Positions 1 through 6,343 are shown, numbered from the stretch's first letter. The stretch: 10,431 nucleotides of DNA from Aquifex sp. (GCA_015487405.1 WFPV01000156.1:1-10431), one strand, 5' to 3'. Notes: generated by a model not told the origin, from the sequence alone. Numbers and translations: made by a program.

Positions 1-2
1 GA

Positions 3-335
3 CTTTACGAGCTCCTCACCACCTTCTCGGACGGGAGGATAAACATAAACACCGCACCCCTCTTTATCTTAGCCTCCCTTGACCCCCAGATAGACTGGGA
101 GCTTGCCAAGAAGATAGACGAAAGGAGAAGGGAAAAACCCTTCAGGCAGGTAAAAGACATCCTCCTCGTTGAGGGCGTAAGCCTTGACGCAGAATACAGG
201 ATTGAGAAGTTCACCAAAGTAAACAGCAGGTATTTCAGAATAATCCTCACCTTGGAAGGGGAAGGAGAGGAAACCACCTACACCGTAGTTTACGACAGGG
301 AGAAGAATAAGATAGTTTACAGGGAGTTGAGATAG
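3..335 (+). CDS. gspK: type II secretion minor pseudopilin GspK, C-terminal part (5' end outside window)
   Basis: The frame is open from the window edge to TAG at 333-335, giving 110 residues. Near its start is DGRININTAP, the typical GspK motif that opens a helix-hairpin-helix-like segment. It is followed by ILASLDPQID, then by RRREKPFRQVKDIL, which fits the GspK pattern in which a charged helix leads into an 'F..V.dll' stretch. The last 40 residues form a beta-rich tail (YFRIILTLEGEGEE, then TYTVVYD), like the GspK C terminus. GspK is a minor pseudopilin thought to sit at the tip of the type II secretion pseudopilus together with GspI and GspJ. The N-terminal prepilin peptide and transmembrane helix lie upstream of the window. 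It ends in TAG, so TAG is a working stop codon here. The family call is fairly secure. Whether it serves secretion or a related pilus system cannot be told from this part. Confidence 0.75.
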   Translation, partial: LYELLTTFSDGRININTAPLFILASLDPQIDWELAKKIDERRREKPFRQVKDILLVEGVSLDAEYRIEKFTKVNSRYFRIILTLEGEGEETTYTVVYDREKNKIVYRELR

Positions 336-395
336 AAGATTTTTTTTGGGGCGGTATTTATTTACTTTTACATCATGGAGGAAACAAAAGTTTGT

Positions 396-434
396 AAAAA
401 AAGACCTCTAAAGAAACCTTTCGGTTTACTTTAG
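396..434 (-). terminator. candidate intrinsic terminator on the - strand
   Basis: On the - strand, CTAAAGTAAACC pairs with GGTTTCTTTAG around a GAAA tetraloop, giving 11 pairs with one bulged T. Five bases later comes a run of seven T (the A run at 396-402 of the + strand). The + strand side has no T run, so the signal points leftwards. The five-base gap and AT-rich stem make it weaker than a textbook terminator, particularly at high growth temperature. It would end a leftward transcript before it runs into gspK. Confidence 0.4.
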
Positions 435-537
435 GCTTCCGGGAAATCGTATTCTGTAAAGATATCTACTTCGGAGTTTTGTGGCACTTCTTAGTTTTGA
501 TTATTTCTGTTTATTACCACCTTCGGCGGTGCTGAAT

Positions 538-582
538 TTATGAAGAGATTTTTAGGTATGTCTTTTTCGAACCATATTTCAT
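538..582 (-). CDS. possible 14-codon micro-ORF with strong ribosome site
   Basis: On the - strand GGAGGAGG (594-587) lies four bases before an ATG that opens MKYGSKKTYLKISS and ends at TAA (540-538). The product would be small and basic, with no recognisable family. What supports it is the setting: a near-perfect Shine-Dalgarno, a -10 element about 55 bases upstream in the right direction, and a hairpin plus T run about 100 bases downstream. It could be a leader peptide, part of a small RNA, or a relic of a longer gene. No function is claimed. Purine-rich runs occur often in this genome, so a chance Shine-Dalgarno match is possible. Confidence 0.22.
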   Translation of the reverse strand: MKYGSKKTYLKISS

Positions 583-621
583 TTTTCCTCCTCCACGTGA
601 TTTGGAAAGTTTGTCTTGGAA

Positions 622-654
622 TTCTTTACGAGCCTCCAAAGGATTATAATCCTT
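622..654 (+). promoter_or_regulatory. promoter of the dienelactone hydrolase gene with a symmetric -10 element
   Basis: A consensus -10 TATAAT lies at 645-650, with a poor -35 (TTCTTT, 622-627) 17 bases upstream. The -10 is the core of a perfect 16-base palindrome, AAGGATTATAATCCTT (639-654), so the - strand carries TATAAT over 648-643 as well. Initiation near 657 would give a leader of about 16 bases ending in the ribosome site. The palindrome could also be an operator. Confidence 0.5.
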
Positions 655-672
655 ATAAAAGGAGGTGGAGCC

Positions 673-1365
673 ATGGGACAAATGGTAGAGTTTGAAAAGA
701 ACGGAGTTAAAGTGAGGGGATACATCGCTACTCCAAAGTGGGGAGGTCCAGCGGTTCTCGTGTTCCACGAGTGGTGGGGATTGGAAAGCCCGCTTTCTAA
801 CATAAAGGAGATATGTGACAGGTTCGCCCAAGAGGGATTCGTAGCTTTTGCCCCCGACTTCTACGAAGAAAAGAGTGCAGATAATCCTGACGATGCAGGA
901 AAGTTGATGATGGATATGTTTGAAAATAGGATGGAACAGATAGATAAGATTTTCAAAGCTTCCGTTGAGTTCGTAAAAGAGTGCAGATACACCTCTCCCA
1001 AGAAGGTAGGAATAACCGGATTCTGTTGCGGTGGAACCCTCGCAATGTATTTCGCAGGAAAGTTCCCCGAGCTCATAGACGCGAGCGTACCCTTCTACGG
1101 ACTTCCCCAGCTCACTAAAATTAACGTGGAAAACATAAAGGTTCCTACATTCTTTATCCTTGCGGAGAAGGACGAGTTCGTTAACAACGATGATGTAATT
1201 GACATAGCTAAAAATGTCTGGAAGAACGGAGTGGATGTAAAGGTAAAGGTTTACTCTGGAGTAACCCACGCCTTTTTAAACGAAAAGAGAGAGGACGTTT
1301 ACAACCCCTGCAGGGCTGAAGACGCCTGGAATCTCACAGTAGAGTTCTTCAAAGAATACCTCTAA
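673..1365 (+). CDS. dienelactone hydrolase family protein
   Basis: A 230-residue alpha/beta hydrolase of the dienelactone hydrolase family, close to the usual family length. Family members hydrolyse ester or lactone bonds in small molecules with a Cys-Asp-His triad. Visible residues are the HEWWGL motif with Glu33, which in the family interacts with the nucleophile; the nucleophile elbow GFCCGG with Cys118; Asp167 in AEKDEFV; and His199 in GVTHAF. All are in family order, so the enzyme looks intact and cytosolic (no signal peptide). The start at 673 is chosen because AAAAGGAGGTGG lies just before it. An in-frame ATG at 616 would put that ribosome site inside the gene. It probably has its own promoter (622-650) and is followed by a pyrimidine tract before flagellin. 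The substrate is unknown. A role in degrading chloroaromatics is not implied. Confidence 0.88.
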   Translation: MGQMVEFEKNGVKVRGYIATPKWGGPAVLVFHEWWGLESPLSNIKEICDRFAQEGFVAFAPDFYEEKSADNPDDAGKLMMDMFENRMEQIDKIFKASVEFVKECRYTSPKKVGITGFCCGGTLAMYFAGKFPELIDASVPFYGLPQLTKINVENIKVPTFFILAEKDEFVNNDDVIDIAKNVWKNGVDVKVKVYSGVTHAFLNEKREDVYNPCRAEDAWNLTVEFFKEYL

Positions 1366-1396
1366 TTTTTTCTCTTCCTTTCCTTCTCCTTTCCTC
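1366..1396 (+). terminator. pyrimidine tract after the hydrolase gene, possible 3' end signal
   Basis: Immediately after the stop codon the + strand carries about 30 bases made almost only of T and C, starting with six T. No stable hairpin is seen before it. A similar tract follows flagellin (3037-3070). This could be a hairpin-poor termination or 3'-end site, but the function is inferred only from position and composition. Confidence 0.3.
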
Positions 1397-1423
1397 TAAA
1401 AATTTTTCCATATCCTCCGATAA
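1397..1423 (+). promoter_or_regulatory. sigma-28 (FliA) promoter of flagellin
   Basis: TAAA (1397-1400), a spacer of exactly 15 bases, then TCCGATAA (1416-1423). The bacterial sigma-28 consensus is TAAA-N15-GCCGATAA, so only one base differs. Initiation near 1430 would give a leader of about 30 bases carrying AAAAAGGAGGTG before the ATG. It places flaA in the late class of flagellar genes. No second match was found in the window. Confidence 0.88.
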
Positions 1424-1460
1424 ATATCATTGGAAGAAGTTAAAAAGGAGGTGAAAAGCC

Positions 1461-3026
1461 ATGGCAACCAGGATTAATTATAATTATGAAGCTGCTGTTA
1501 CTTATACCAGTTTAAAACAAAACGAGAGACTTTTAAACAAGTCTCTCCTCAGGCTATCCACCGGTCTCAGGATTCTTTCCGCGGCGGATGACGCATCCGG
1601 ACTCTTTATCGCTGACCAGCTCGCAGTAGTTTCCGCAGGACTTGAGCAAGGAAACAGGAACATCCAGTTCGCGATTTCCGCACTCCAGATAGCGGAAGGT
1701 GGTGTTTCCCAGATTTTTGACAAACTGAAAACGATGTATCAAAAGGCAGTAAGCGCTGCTAACGACATCAATGACCCGAATGCAAGATTGGCGCTTCAAA
1801 GGGATATTGAAAATCTTAGAGATGCTATTTTGAAGATAGCTCAGGATACTGAGTATAACGGAATAAGGTTATTAAATGGCTCTTTTAACAACGTGAAGAT
1901 TCACTACGGGGCAAGGAGTGTTCAAAGCCTATCTGTAAGCATAGCAAGTGTTTTACCTCAGCAGCTTGGTGGATATGTGGCTGAAGATGCTCCAGTGCCT
2001 TTAGTTGATACAACTAATGGTGTGCAAGCTGCTATAACAACTAATACAGCTTACTCTGTAGCAGCGGGTGATTATTTACAATTTACATTTACAGATGGAA
2101 CTCAAGTTACTCTAAACTCTTTAGACCAGCTTGGATATGACTTTAATGGTTCTGGAACATATATACTGGATGCTTCCGCAATTGCTAATACTATCAATAG
2201 TAATGCAACTTTACAGGGTAAAGGGGTAAGAGCTTATGCTGAGAATGTATCCGTTGCTGAATCCGCATTTAATCTTACGGTAGCTACAAATGAAACAGCA
2301 ACTGTAAATATATATGTTGGTGGAGAATTGGTATTCACAAAGAATTATGAGGAAGGAACATACTCTTTGGACCAAGTTATAGCTGATATAAATGACCAGG
2401 CAAATGGTAGATTAATAGCTTCCAAAGATTCTACTGGAACGAAATTAGTTCTTGAAGCTCCTAATGGTGAAACCATCAGTGTAGAAGTTACAGCAGGGGT
2501 GACTACTTCAATAGATTTAGGAGTATTCTTGGATTTAGATAATGATCCAGCTACTACTACGTCAGCTACTGTAAGTAATGGAACAGGTTCTGCTGTTAGG
2601 GTTGGAACACTTACACTTATGGGAATAGAAAACTTTACAGTTGAAGGTAATGGAATAGCCTATTTCTACGATATAGCAGGTGGCAATCCTCTACCTACCA
2701 GCGGAACCTTTAACTCCCTCAACGATATAGACGTTACCACCAATAAGGGTGCAGAAATAGCTCAAACTCTTATCCAAAGTGCAATAAGACAGGTTGATAT
2801 TATTCGTTCTCAAATTGGTTCCACTATTATCAACCTACAATCCATCTACGACGCCCAAGCTGTAGCTAAGGATAACACCGACAACGCCGAAAACGTAATT
2901 AGAAACGTAGACTTCGCTAAGGAAATGACCGAGTTCACCAAGTATCAAATTAGGATGCAGTCCGGTATAGCTATGCTTGCCCAAGCAAATACACTACCTC
3001 AGCTCGTTCTCCAGCTCCTGAGGTAA
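1461..3026 (+). CDS. flaA: flagellin, filament subunit
   Basis: A 521-residue flagellin, exported through the flagellar type III apparatus and polymerised into the filament. The D0/D1 N-terminal region (about 1-165) shows LSTGLRILSAADDASGL and GNRNIQFAISALQIAEGG. The C-terminal region (about 422-521) shows QSIYDAQAVAKDNTDNAENV and ends LPQLVLQLLR, with the usual pairing of end helices. Between them, residues about 175-410 form a Thr/Asn/Gly-rich surface domain with two stretches resembling the flagellin IN motif (about 235-265 and 305-345). Codon use in this middle part is visibly more AT-rich than in the ends. The start is supported by AAGGAGGTG seven to eight bases upstream and by the sigma-28 promoter. 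The FliS chaperone gene lies in the same cluster. From memory the ends match Aquifex flagellin very closely. No second flagellin gene is seen. Confidence 0.97.
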   Translation: MATRINYNYEAAVTYTSLKQNERLLNKSLLRLSTGLRILSAADDASGLFIADQLAVVSAGLEQGNRNIQFAISALQIAEGGVSQIFDKLKTMYQKAVSAANDINDPNARLALQRDIENLRDAILKIAQDTEYNGIRLLNGSFNNVKIHYGARSVQSLSVSIASVLPQQLGGYVAEDAPVPLVDTTNGVQAAITTNTAYSVAAGDYLQFTFTDGTQVTLNSLDQLGYDFNGSGTYILDASAIANTINSNATLQGKGVRAYAENVSVAESAFNLTVATNETATVNIYVGGELVFTKNYEEGTYSLDQVIADINDQANGRLIASKDSTGTKLVLEAPNGETISVEVTAGVTTSIDLGVFLDLDNDPATTTSATVSNGTGSAVRVGTLTLMGIENFTVEGNGIAYFYDIAGGNPLPTSGTFNSLNDIDVTTNKGAEIAQTLIQSAIRQVDIIRSQIGSTIINLQSIYDAQAVAKDNTDNAENVIRNVDFAKEMTEFTKYQIRMQSGIAMLAQANTLPQLVLQLLR

Positions 3027-3036
3027 TAGATGATGG

Positions 3037-3070
3037 TTCTCTTCTTTTCCCTTTTCTTTTTAACTCTTTT
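3037..3070 (+). terminator. pyrimidine tract after flagellin, possible partial terminator
   Basis: About 34 bases of almost pure T and C between the flagellin stop and the flaG ribosome site, resembling the tract after the hydrolase gene. No hairpin precedes it. If it ends some transcripts it would let abundant flagellin mRNA be made while a minority reads into flaG-fliD-fliS. No separate sigma-28 promoter was found for flaG, which fits read-through. Confidence 0.25.
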
Positions 3071-3085
3071 GTGGGAGCTTAAAAG

Positions 3086-3454
3086 ATGAAGGTTGAGGGA
3101 GGAAGCTTCTCCTTTGACAAAGAGTTCTACAGGGAGCTCCAAAGGATAATGAACGGAAGTATGAATACACAAAATCTACAAAAAATGAAAAGGGAAATAG
3201 AAAAACAAACAGAAGAACTTCAAAAAGTTGACTACGAAGTTATACAGAAAATCTTAGAGGAAATACGGAGAAAACTTGATTACCTGAACAAGTATCTAAA
3301 AATTGAGATAGACGACCAACTTGAGATTCCCGTTGTGAAAATAATTGAAAAAGAAACTAACAAAGTTATAAGACAGATACCTCCAGAATATCTTTTAGAA
3401 CTTATGAAGAGAATAGACCTTATGCTCGGTGTTCTTTTAAACGAGAGGGCTTAA
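3086..3454 (+). CDS. flaG: FlaG family flagellar protein
   Basis: A 122-residue protein of the FlaG family, which affects filament length and structure and is usually encoded between flagellin and fliD, as here. The C-terminal FlaG domain is clear: LKIEIDDQLEIPVVKIIEKE (71-90), then the family hallmark IRQIPPE (95-101), then an amphipathic helix ending LGVLLNERA. The N-terminal 65 residues are Lys/Glu-rich and predicted helical, and they are not conserved in the family. The ribosome site is modest (GGGAG at 3073-3077). The stop is three bases before fliD. The molecular role of FlaG is only partly understood in any organism. Confidence 0.85.
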   Translation: MKVEGGSFSFDKEFYRELQRIMNGSMNTQNLQKMKREIEKQTEELQKVDYEVIQKILEEIRRKLDYLNKYLKIEIDDQLEIPVVKIIEKETNKVIRQIPPEYLLELMKRIDLMLGVLLNERA

Positions 3455-3457
3455 ATT

Positions 3458-4783
3458 ATGGCGGGAGAATTTTACTTTTCAGGTCTTACGGGAGCCTTTG
3501 ATTGGGGAAACATTATTCAGAACATAATAGCTGTGAAGTCAATCCCCATTCAGAGGCTATCAGAAGAAAAGAAGGTAATTGCTCAGAAGTTAGAGCTACT
3601 CGGAAAGCTTTCAGAGAATATAGACAACCTTAAGAATCTTCTTGAAAACTTTAACTTAGATGAGGCGTTAAAGACAAAGAAAGCAAACGTGAGCAATCCT
3701 GACGTTCTAAGCGTTTCTGTTTCCGAAAACGCTCCAGAAATAAGTTTCTCGGTTAACGTTCTTCAAACCGCACAGAAGGAAATTCTCGTATACGACTCAG
3801 GTTTTAACTCCCTTGATGAAACAATAGGCTCAAGTGGAACCTTTACCTTGAGGTATTACACCGACTCAACTAATTACGTCGAGTATAACATTGAGTATTC
3901 CTCCACCAATACCTTAAGGGATATAGTTAACAAGATTAATGAGGCTCAAGACTACGTGAGGGCTTCTATCTACTATGACGGGAACAAGTATAAGCTTATG
4001 CTTGCAGAGACTTCGGAATCTAACTCCTCTGTAGAAACCGCTTCGGACCTATCGGTAAAGGCTATACACCTTTTAGGGACTCTTCCTCCCCAGTTCGGAA
4101 GTAACGTTCTCATCCAACAGGCTAAAAACGCTCAGATTCAGATAGGGAACGGCTCTCCGATAAGCAGTCCCTCTAACACCTTTGAGAATGTTCTTGACGG
4201 TGTCAGCATAACTGTTAAGGAAACAGGTTCTTCTCAGGTTGAGATTACGCAGAGTTTTAACAAAATCTCCAAGCTTCTAAACGATTTTGTGAAAGCCTAT
4301 AACGAAGTTATAAACCAGGTAAAGAGTTTAACACTTGGTGAGAATGCTCCTTTTAGAGGAGAAAACTCCATAATGGACGTAAAGTTCAGGCTCGCGGATA
4401 CTCTGAATCCCTTGATAGAGCTCGGAATAATAGAGGTGAACGAAGATGGAACTATAAAGGTATCGGGCAATTTGAATGAGATTATAAATAACAACCCCGA
4501 TAAGTTCAGTACAAAGTTTAACGAATTTCTAAATACGGCGAAAGCCGTAGTTAATTTTCAGAGTGAAAACTTTTCAGAATTCAAAAAGATTCTGCAAGAA
4601 AAAACGGAAAGAATTGATGAAAGAATAAGAATCCTTTCTCAAAGGCTTGCAAAAGAAGAAGAGCTTTTGAAGAAACAGTTTGCCCAGCTTGAGGATTTTA
4701 TAAGGTATGCGAACGATATAAAGGCGAGGCTTCAGCAATTTATCGTATCTATTTCGGAAGCGGGAGGTAATAAGAATGGTTAA
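3458..4783 (+). CDS. fliD: flagellar filament cap protein FliD (HAP2)
   Basis: A 441-residue FliD, slightly short for the family. FliD oligomers cap the filament tip and help flagellin fold into place. The N-terminal signature is FSGLTGAFDWGNIIQNIIAV (about 8-27), followed by LSEEKKVIAQKLELLGKL, matching the FliD N domain. A flagellin IN-like motif lies at about 152-182 (TLRDIVNKINEA). The C-terminal domain has the LGIIEVNEDGTIKV stretch (322-335). It ends in a long charged coiled coil (about 376-430, including RIRILSQRLAKEEELLKKQF) that would sit inside the filament end. The first 50 codons are well conserved, so the start at 3458, three bases after flaG, is secure. It overlaps fliS by eight bases, suggesting translational coupling of cap and flagellin chaperone. 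Confidence 0.95.
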   Translation: MAGEFYFSGLTGAFDWGNIIQNIIAVKSIPIQRLSEEKKVIAQKLELLGKLSENIDNLKNLLENFNLDEALKTKKANVSNPDVLSVSVSENAPEISFSVNVLQTAQKEILVYDSGFNSLDETIGSSGTFTLRYYTDSTNYVEYNIEYSSTNTLRDIVNKINEAQDYVRASIYYDGNKYKLMLAETSESNSSVETASDLSVKAIHLLGTLPPQFGSNVLIQQAKNAQIQIGNGSPISSPSNTFENVLDGVSITVKETGSSQVEITQSFNKISKLLNDFVKAYNEVINQVKSLTLGENAPFRGENSIMDVKFRLADTLNPLIELGIIEVNEDGTIKVSGNLNEIINNNPDKFSTKFNEFLNTAKAVVNFQSENFSEFKKILQEKTERIDERIRILSQRLAKEEELLKKQFAQLEDFIRYANDIKARLQQFIVSISEAGGNKNG

Positions 4784-5162
4784 ACACCCTGCACAGACCT
4801 ATCTCCAGAATATGGTGGAGAGTGCTTCTCCCATCGAACACGTAATAATGCTCTACGATAAGGCTATTTCTTGTATAGAAGAAGCCATAAAACTCTTTGA
4901 CCAAAAGGATGACTTTGAAAAAAGAAAAGCATTTATTCACAATATAGATAGAGTCTACAATATAGTATCCTTCCTAAAGGCTTTTTTAGACATGGAAAAA
5001 GGTGGTGAGATAGCTAAGAATTTAAATCAGATATACACAATAATACTTAATACTCTCGTAAAACCTGACAAAACGAAAGATGAGTTAATAAAAATTTCTG
5101 AAATATTAAAAGATTTAAAAGAAGCTTGGGAGGATGTAAAAAAGCAGTACAATAAGACCTAA
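4776..5162 (+). CDS. fliS: flagellin export chaperone FliS
   Basis: A 128-residue all-helical protein with the FliS pattern: AQTYLQNMVESASPIEHVIM near the N terminus, LYDKAISCIEEAI, then a helix with IHNIDRVYNIVSFLKAFLDM, then GGEIAKNLNQIYTIILNTLV, ending with LKEAWEDVKKQY. FliS binds the disordered C-terminal end of flagellin in the cytosol, stops early polymerisation and delivers it to the export gate. A crystal structure of an Aquifex FliS with flagellin peptide is known in the literature. The gene starts inside the end of fliD, with GGGAGGTAAT as ribosome site, and its TAA abuts the next ATG directly. Confidence 0.95.
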   Translation: MVKHPAQTYLQNMVESASPIEHVIMLYDKAISCIEEAIKLFDQKDDFEKRKAFIHNIDRVYNIVSFLKAFLDMEKGGEIAKNLNQIYTIILNTLVKPDKTKDELIKISEILKDLKEAWEDVKKQYNKT

Positions 5163-5402
5163 ATGGCTACTTATAAAGAAAGACTTCTTACGTGTCAAAA
5201 GTACCTTACAGAAAAGAATTACGACAAATTACTGGAAGAAATTGAAAAACTTAGGGACATTTCTGTTAAAGATTTAAGTAAGGAAGAAGCCGAAGAAGCT
5301 CTTAAAATCTTGGATTTTCTCATTTCCGAAGTCCAAAAACACCAGGAGGAGATATTCAATAAAATGGTTAATTACCAGAAGTTCAAAAACTACCTGAGGT
5401 AA
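5163..5402 (+). CDS. small helical protein, probable FliT-like chaperone
   Basis: A 79-residue charged, fully helical protein whose ATG follows the fliS stop with no gap (TAAATG). Predicted helices are at about 1-20 ([17 protein letters not shown]), 20-35, 38-60 ([18 protein letters not shown]) and 58-78. Sequence alone does not identify it. The size, helical make-up and place directly after fliD-fliS match FliT, the chaperone of the FliD cap protein, which is poorly conserved and often annotated as hypothetical. The function is inferred from position. Alternatives are another small flagellar chaperone or an unrelated coupled gene. GAGG just before its stop probably serves as ribosome site for the next gene, four bases on. 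Confidence 0.55.
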   Translation: MATYKERLLTCQKYLTEKNYDKLLEEIEKLRDISVKDLSKEEAEEALKILDFLISEVQKHQEEIFNKMVNYQKFKNYLR

Positions 5403-5406
5403 AGGA

Positions 5407-6087
5407 ATGTATTTCTACGACCGTAACAACTCAAAAAAGCTCTGGCTCCACCTCCACGGACTCGCCACTAACGTCTACGGACAGAAGATAGAGTTCTTGA
5501 GGAGTTACTTTTCCGAAAAAGAGCTATATTCGTTCTTCGCCATGGATATGGATTACGAAAAGCACACAACTACCAACACACTTGACCTTCTAAAGGTTCT
5601 AATCTCCGGCTTTTCGGAAGAATACGAGGAGATTACCCTATGCGGAAGCTCTCATGGAGCTTACGTAGCATTGAATTACATCAGATTTCGTCCTCTCTAC
5701 AACCTGAAACGGCTCGTTTTATTAGCTCCTTCTTACAACACCTTGACTTTAATATTGGATACCTTTGGTAGAGAAAAGTTTAAGGAATGGCTGGAGGGAA
5801 AAAGGGAAGCCACTATCGTGGAGGAGGGAAGGGAAATAACTTTTATAAAAGAGTGGGTAAGGGATATACTGGAGCACGACTACGAGATTATAGAAGGAGA
5901 TAAAGTTAAATTCCCCGCAGAACCGCCGGTAGAAATCGTCATTATGCACGGAACGAGGGACGACATCGTTCCCATTAAATACAGCGAGCTGTTCGTGAGC
6001 AAAGTAAAGGTGAAGAAATTTCTAAAGGTTGACGACGACCACGGACTCAACGAGAGTGTAAAAAAGTATATAGAAGCTTTTATCTAA
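5407..6087 (+). CDS. alpha/beta hydrolase, last gene of the flagellar cluster
   Basis: A 226-residue alpha/beta hydrolase. Strand and oxyanion region KLWLHLHGLATN (11-22) is followed by the nucleophile elbow GSSHG (80-84, Ser82), then HGTRDDIVP with the likely acid Asp185, and DDDHGL with His212. The full Ser-Asp-His triad is present, so it is probably active. It resembles small YqiA/YcfP-like esterases, but the substrate is unknown. There is no signal peptide. It starts four bases after the FliT-like gene and is the last gene of the packed flaG-fliD-fliS run. It is therefore likely cotranscribed with flagellar genes, without being a known flagellar component. It is not closely similar to the dienelactone hydrolase upstream, which uses a Cys nucleophile. 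Confidence 0.8.
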   Translation: MYFYDRNNSKKLWLHLHGLATNVYGQKIEFLRSYFSEKELYSFFAMDMDYEKHTTTNTLDLLKVLISGFSEEYEEITLCGSSHGAYVALNYIRFRPLYNLKRLVLLAPSYNTLTLILDTFGREKFKEWLEGKREATIVEEGREITFIKEWVRDILEHDYEIIEGDKVKFPAEPPVEIVIMHGTRDDIVPIKYSELFVSKVKVKKFLKVDDDHGLNESVKKYIEAFI

Positions 6088-6169
6088 ATGTAAATTTTTT
6101 CCTAAAGGTGCTAAATAGGGGTAGAGTTAAAGAGAATGTTAAGTTTAGAGATTAGAAGAGAGGGAATAA

Positions 6170-6343
6170 ATGAAAATAAAAGCAATAAGCAAAGACCAGA
6201 TAAACCTTTCCTCCAACTTCTTAACCAGTCCACGTCTCTATTCTCCTTCACCTTGTCTTGGTATTCTCATTGTAAGTAAGATTCCGAAAAATAGGTACAG
6301 ATTCTTTGACGTAAGCGTATGCCAGCATTCCCGGGGGTCCTAA
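6170..6343 (+). CDS. unrecognised short ORF, possibly a truncated gene start
   Basis: A 57-codon frame starting MKIKAISKDQINLSSNFLTS with a purine-rich site (AGAAGAGAGGGA) four bases upstream of the ATG. The first 25 codons look like ordinary coding sequence. From about 6248 it runs antisense to the kinase fragment and is probably not real protein. It may be the head of a gene joined to unrelated DNA. No family is recognised. Confidence 0.18.
   Translation: MKIKAISKDQINLSSNFLTSPRLYSPSPCLGILIVSKIPKNRYRFFDVSVCQHSRGS

Larger units (their letters stand above)
336..672. other. 337-bp intergenic region between gspK and the hydrolase
   Basis: No protein of normal size is supported on either strand. 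The + strand reading frames are short and lack ribosome sites. The - strand holds, in transcription order, a symmetric -10 element (639-654), a strong Shine-Dalgarno with a 14-codon ORF (594-538), and a hairpin followed by a T run (434-396). These are listed separately. A run of eight T at 341-348 follows the gspK stop without a hairpin. Confidence 0.6.

Noticed and set aside
5..277. 90-codon frame on the - strand at the left edge
   Set aside because: It is antisense to the gspK frame, which has a clear family motif.
375..434. Short + strand frame MEETKVCKKRPLKKPFGLL, readable beyond its TAG to a 41-residue peptide
   Set aside because: There is no ribosome site before the ATG, and the sequence overlaps the - strand hairpin, which explains it better. 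The second in-frame TAG resembles the amber pattern at 6551-6646 but is too weak to build on.
482..500. TGGCAC as a sigma-54 -24 element
   Set aside because: The required GC at the -12 position is missing at the right spacing.
616..672. Upstream in-frame ATG for the hydrolase
   Set aside because: It would place the promoter and GGAGGTGG ribosome site inside the coding region. The added residues are not family-like.
540..695. + strand frame MKRFLGMSFSNHISFFLLHV, about 51 codons
   Set aside because: No ribosome site, and it runs out of frame into the hydrolase start. Composition is the complement of the purine-rich - strand.
538..1269. Long open frame on the - strand, 243 codons
   Set aside because: It lies antisense to the hydrolase gene, has no ribosome site at its start, and its translation shows no family pattern. 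Only its last 14 codons have independent support, as a separate micro-ORF.
4496..4503. CCCGATAA within fliD, and similar CGATAA strings at 4156 and 4855, as further sigma-28 promoters
   Set aside because: None has TAAA 15 bases upstream.
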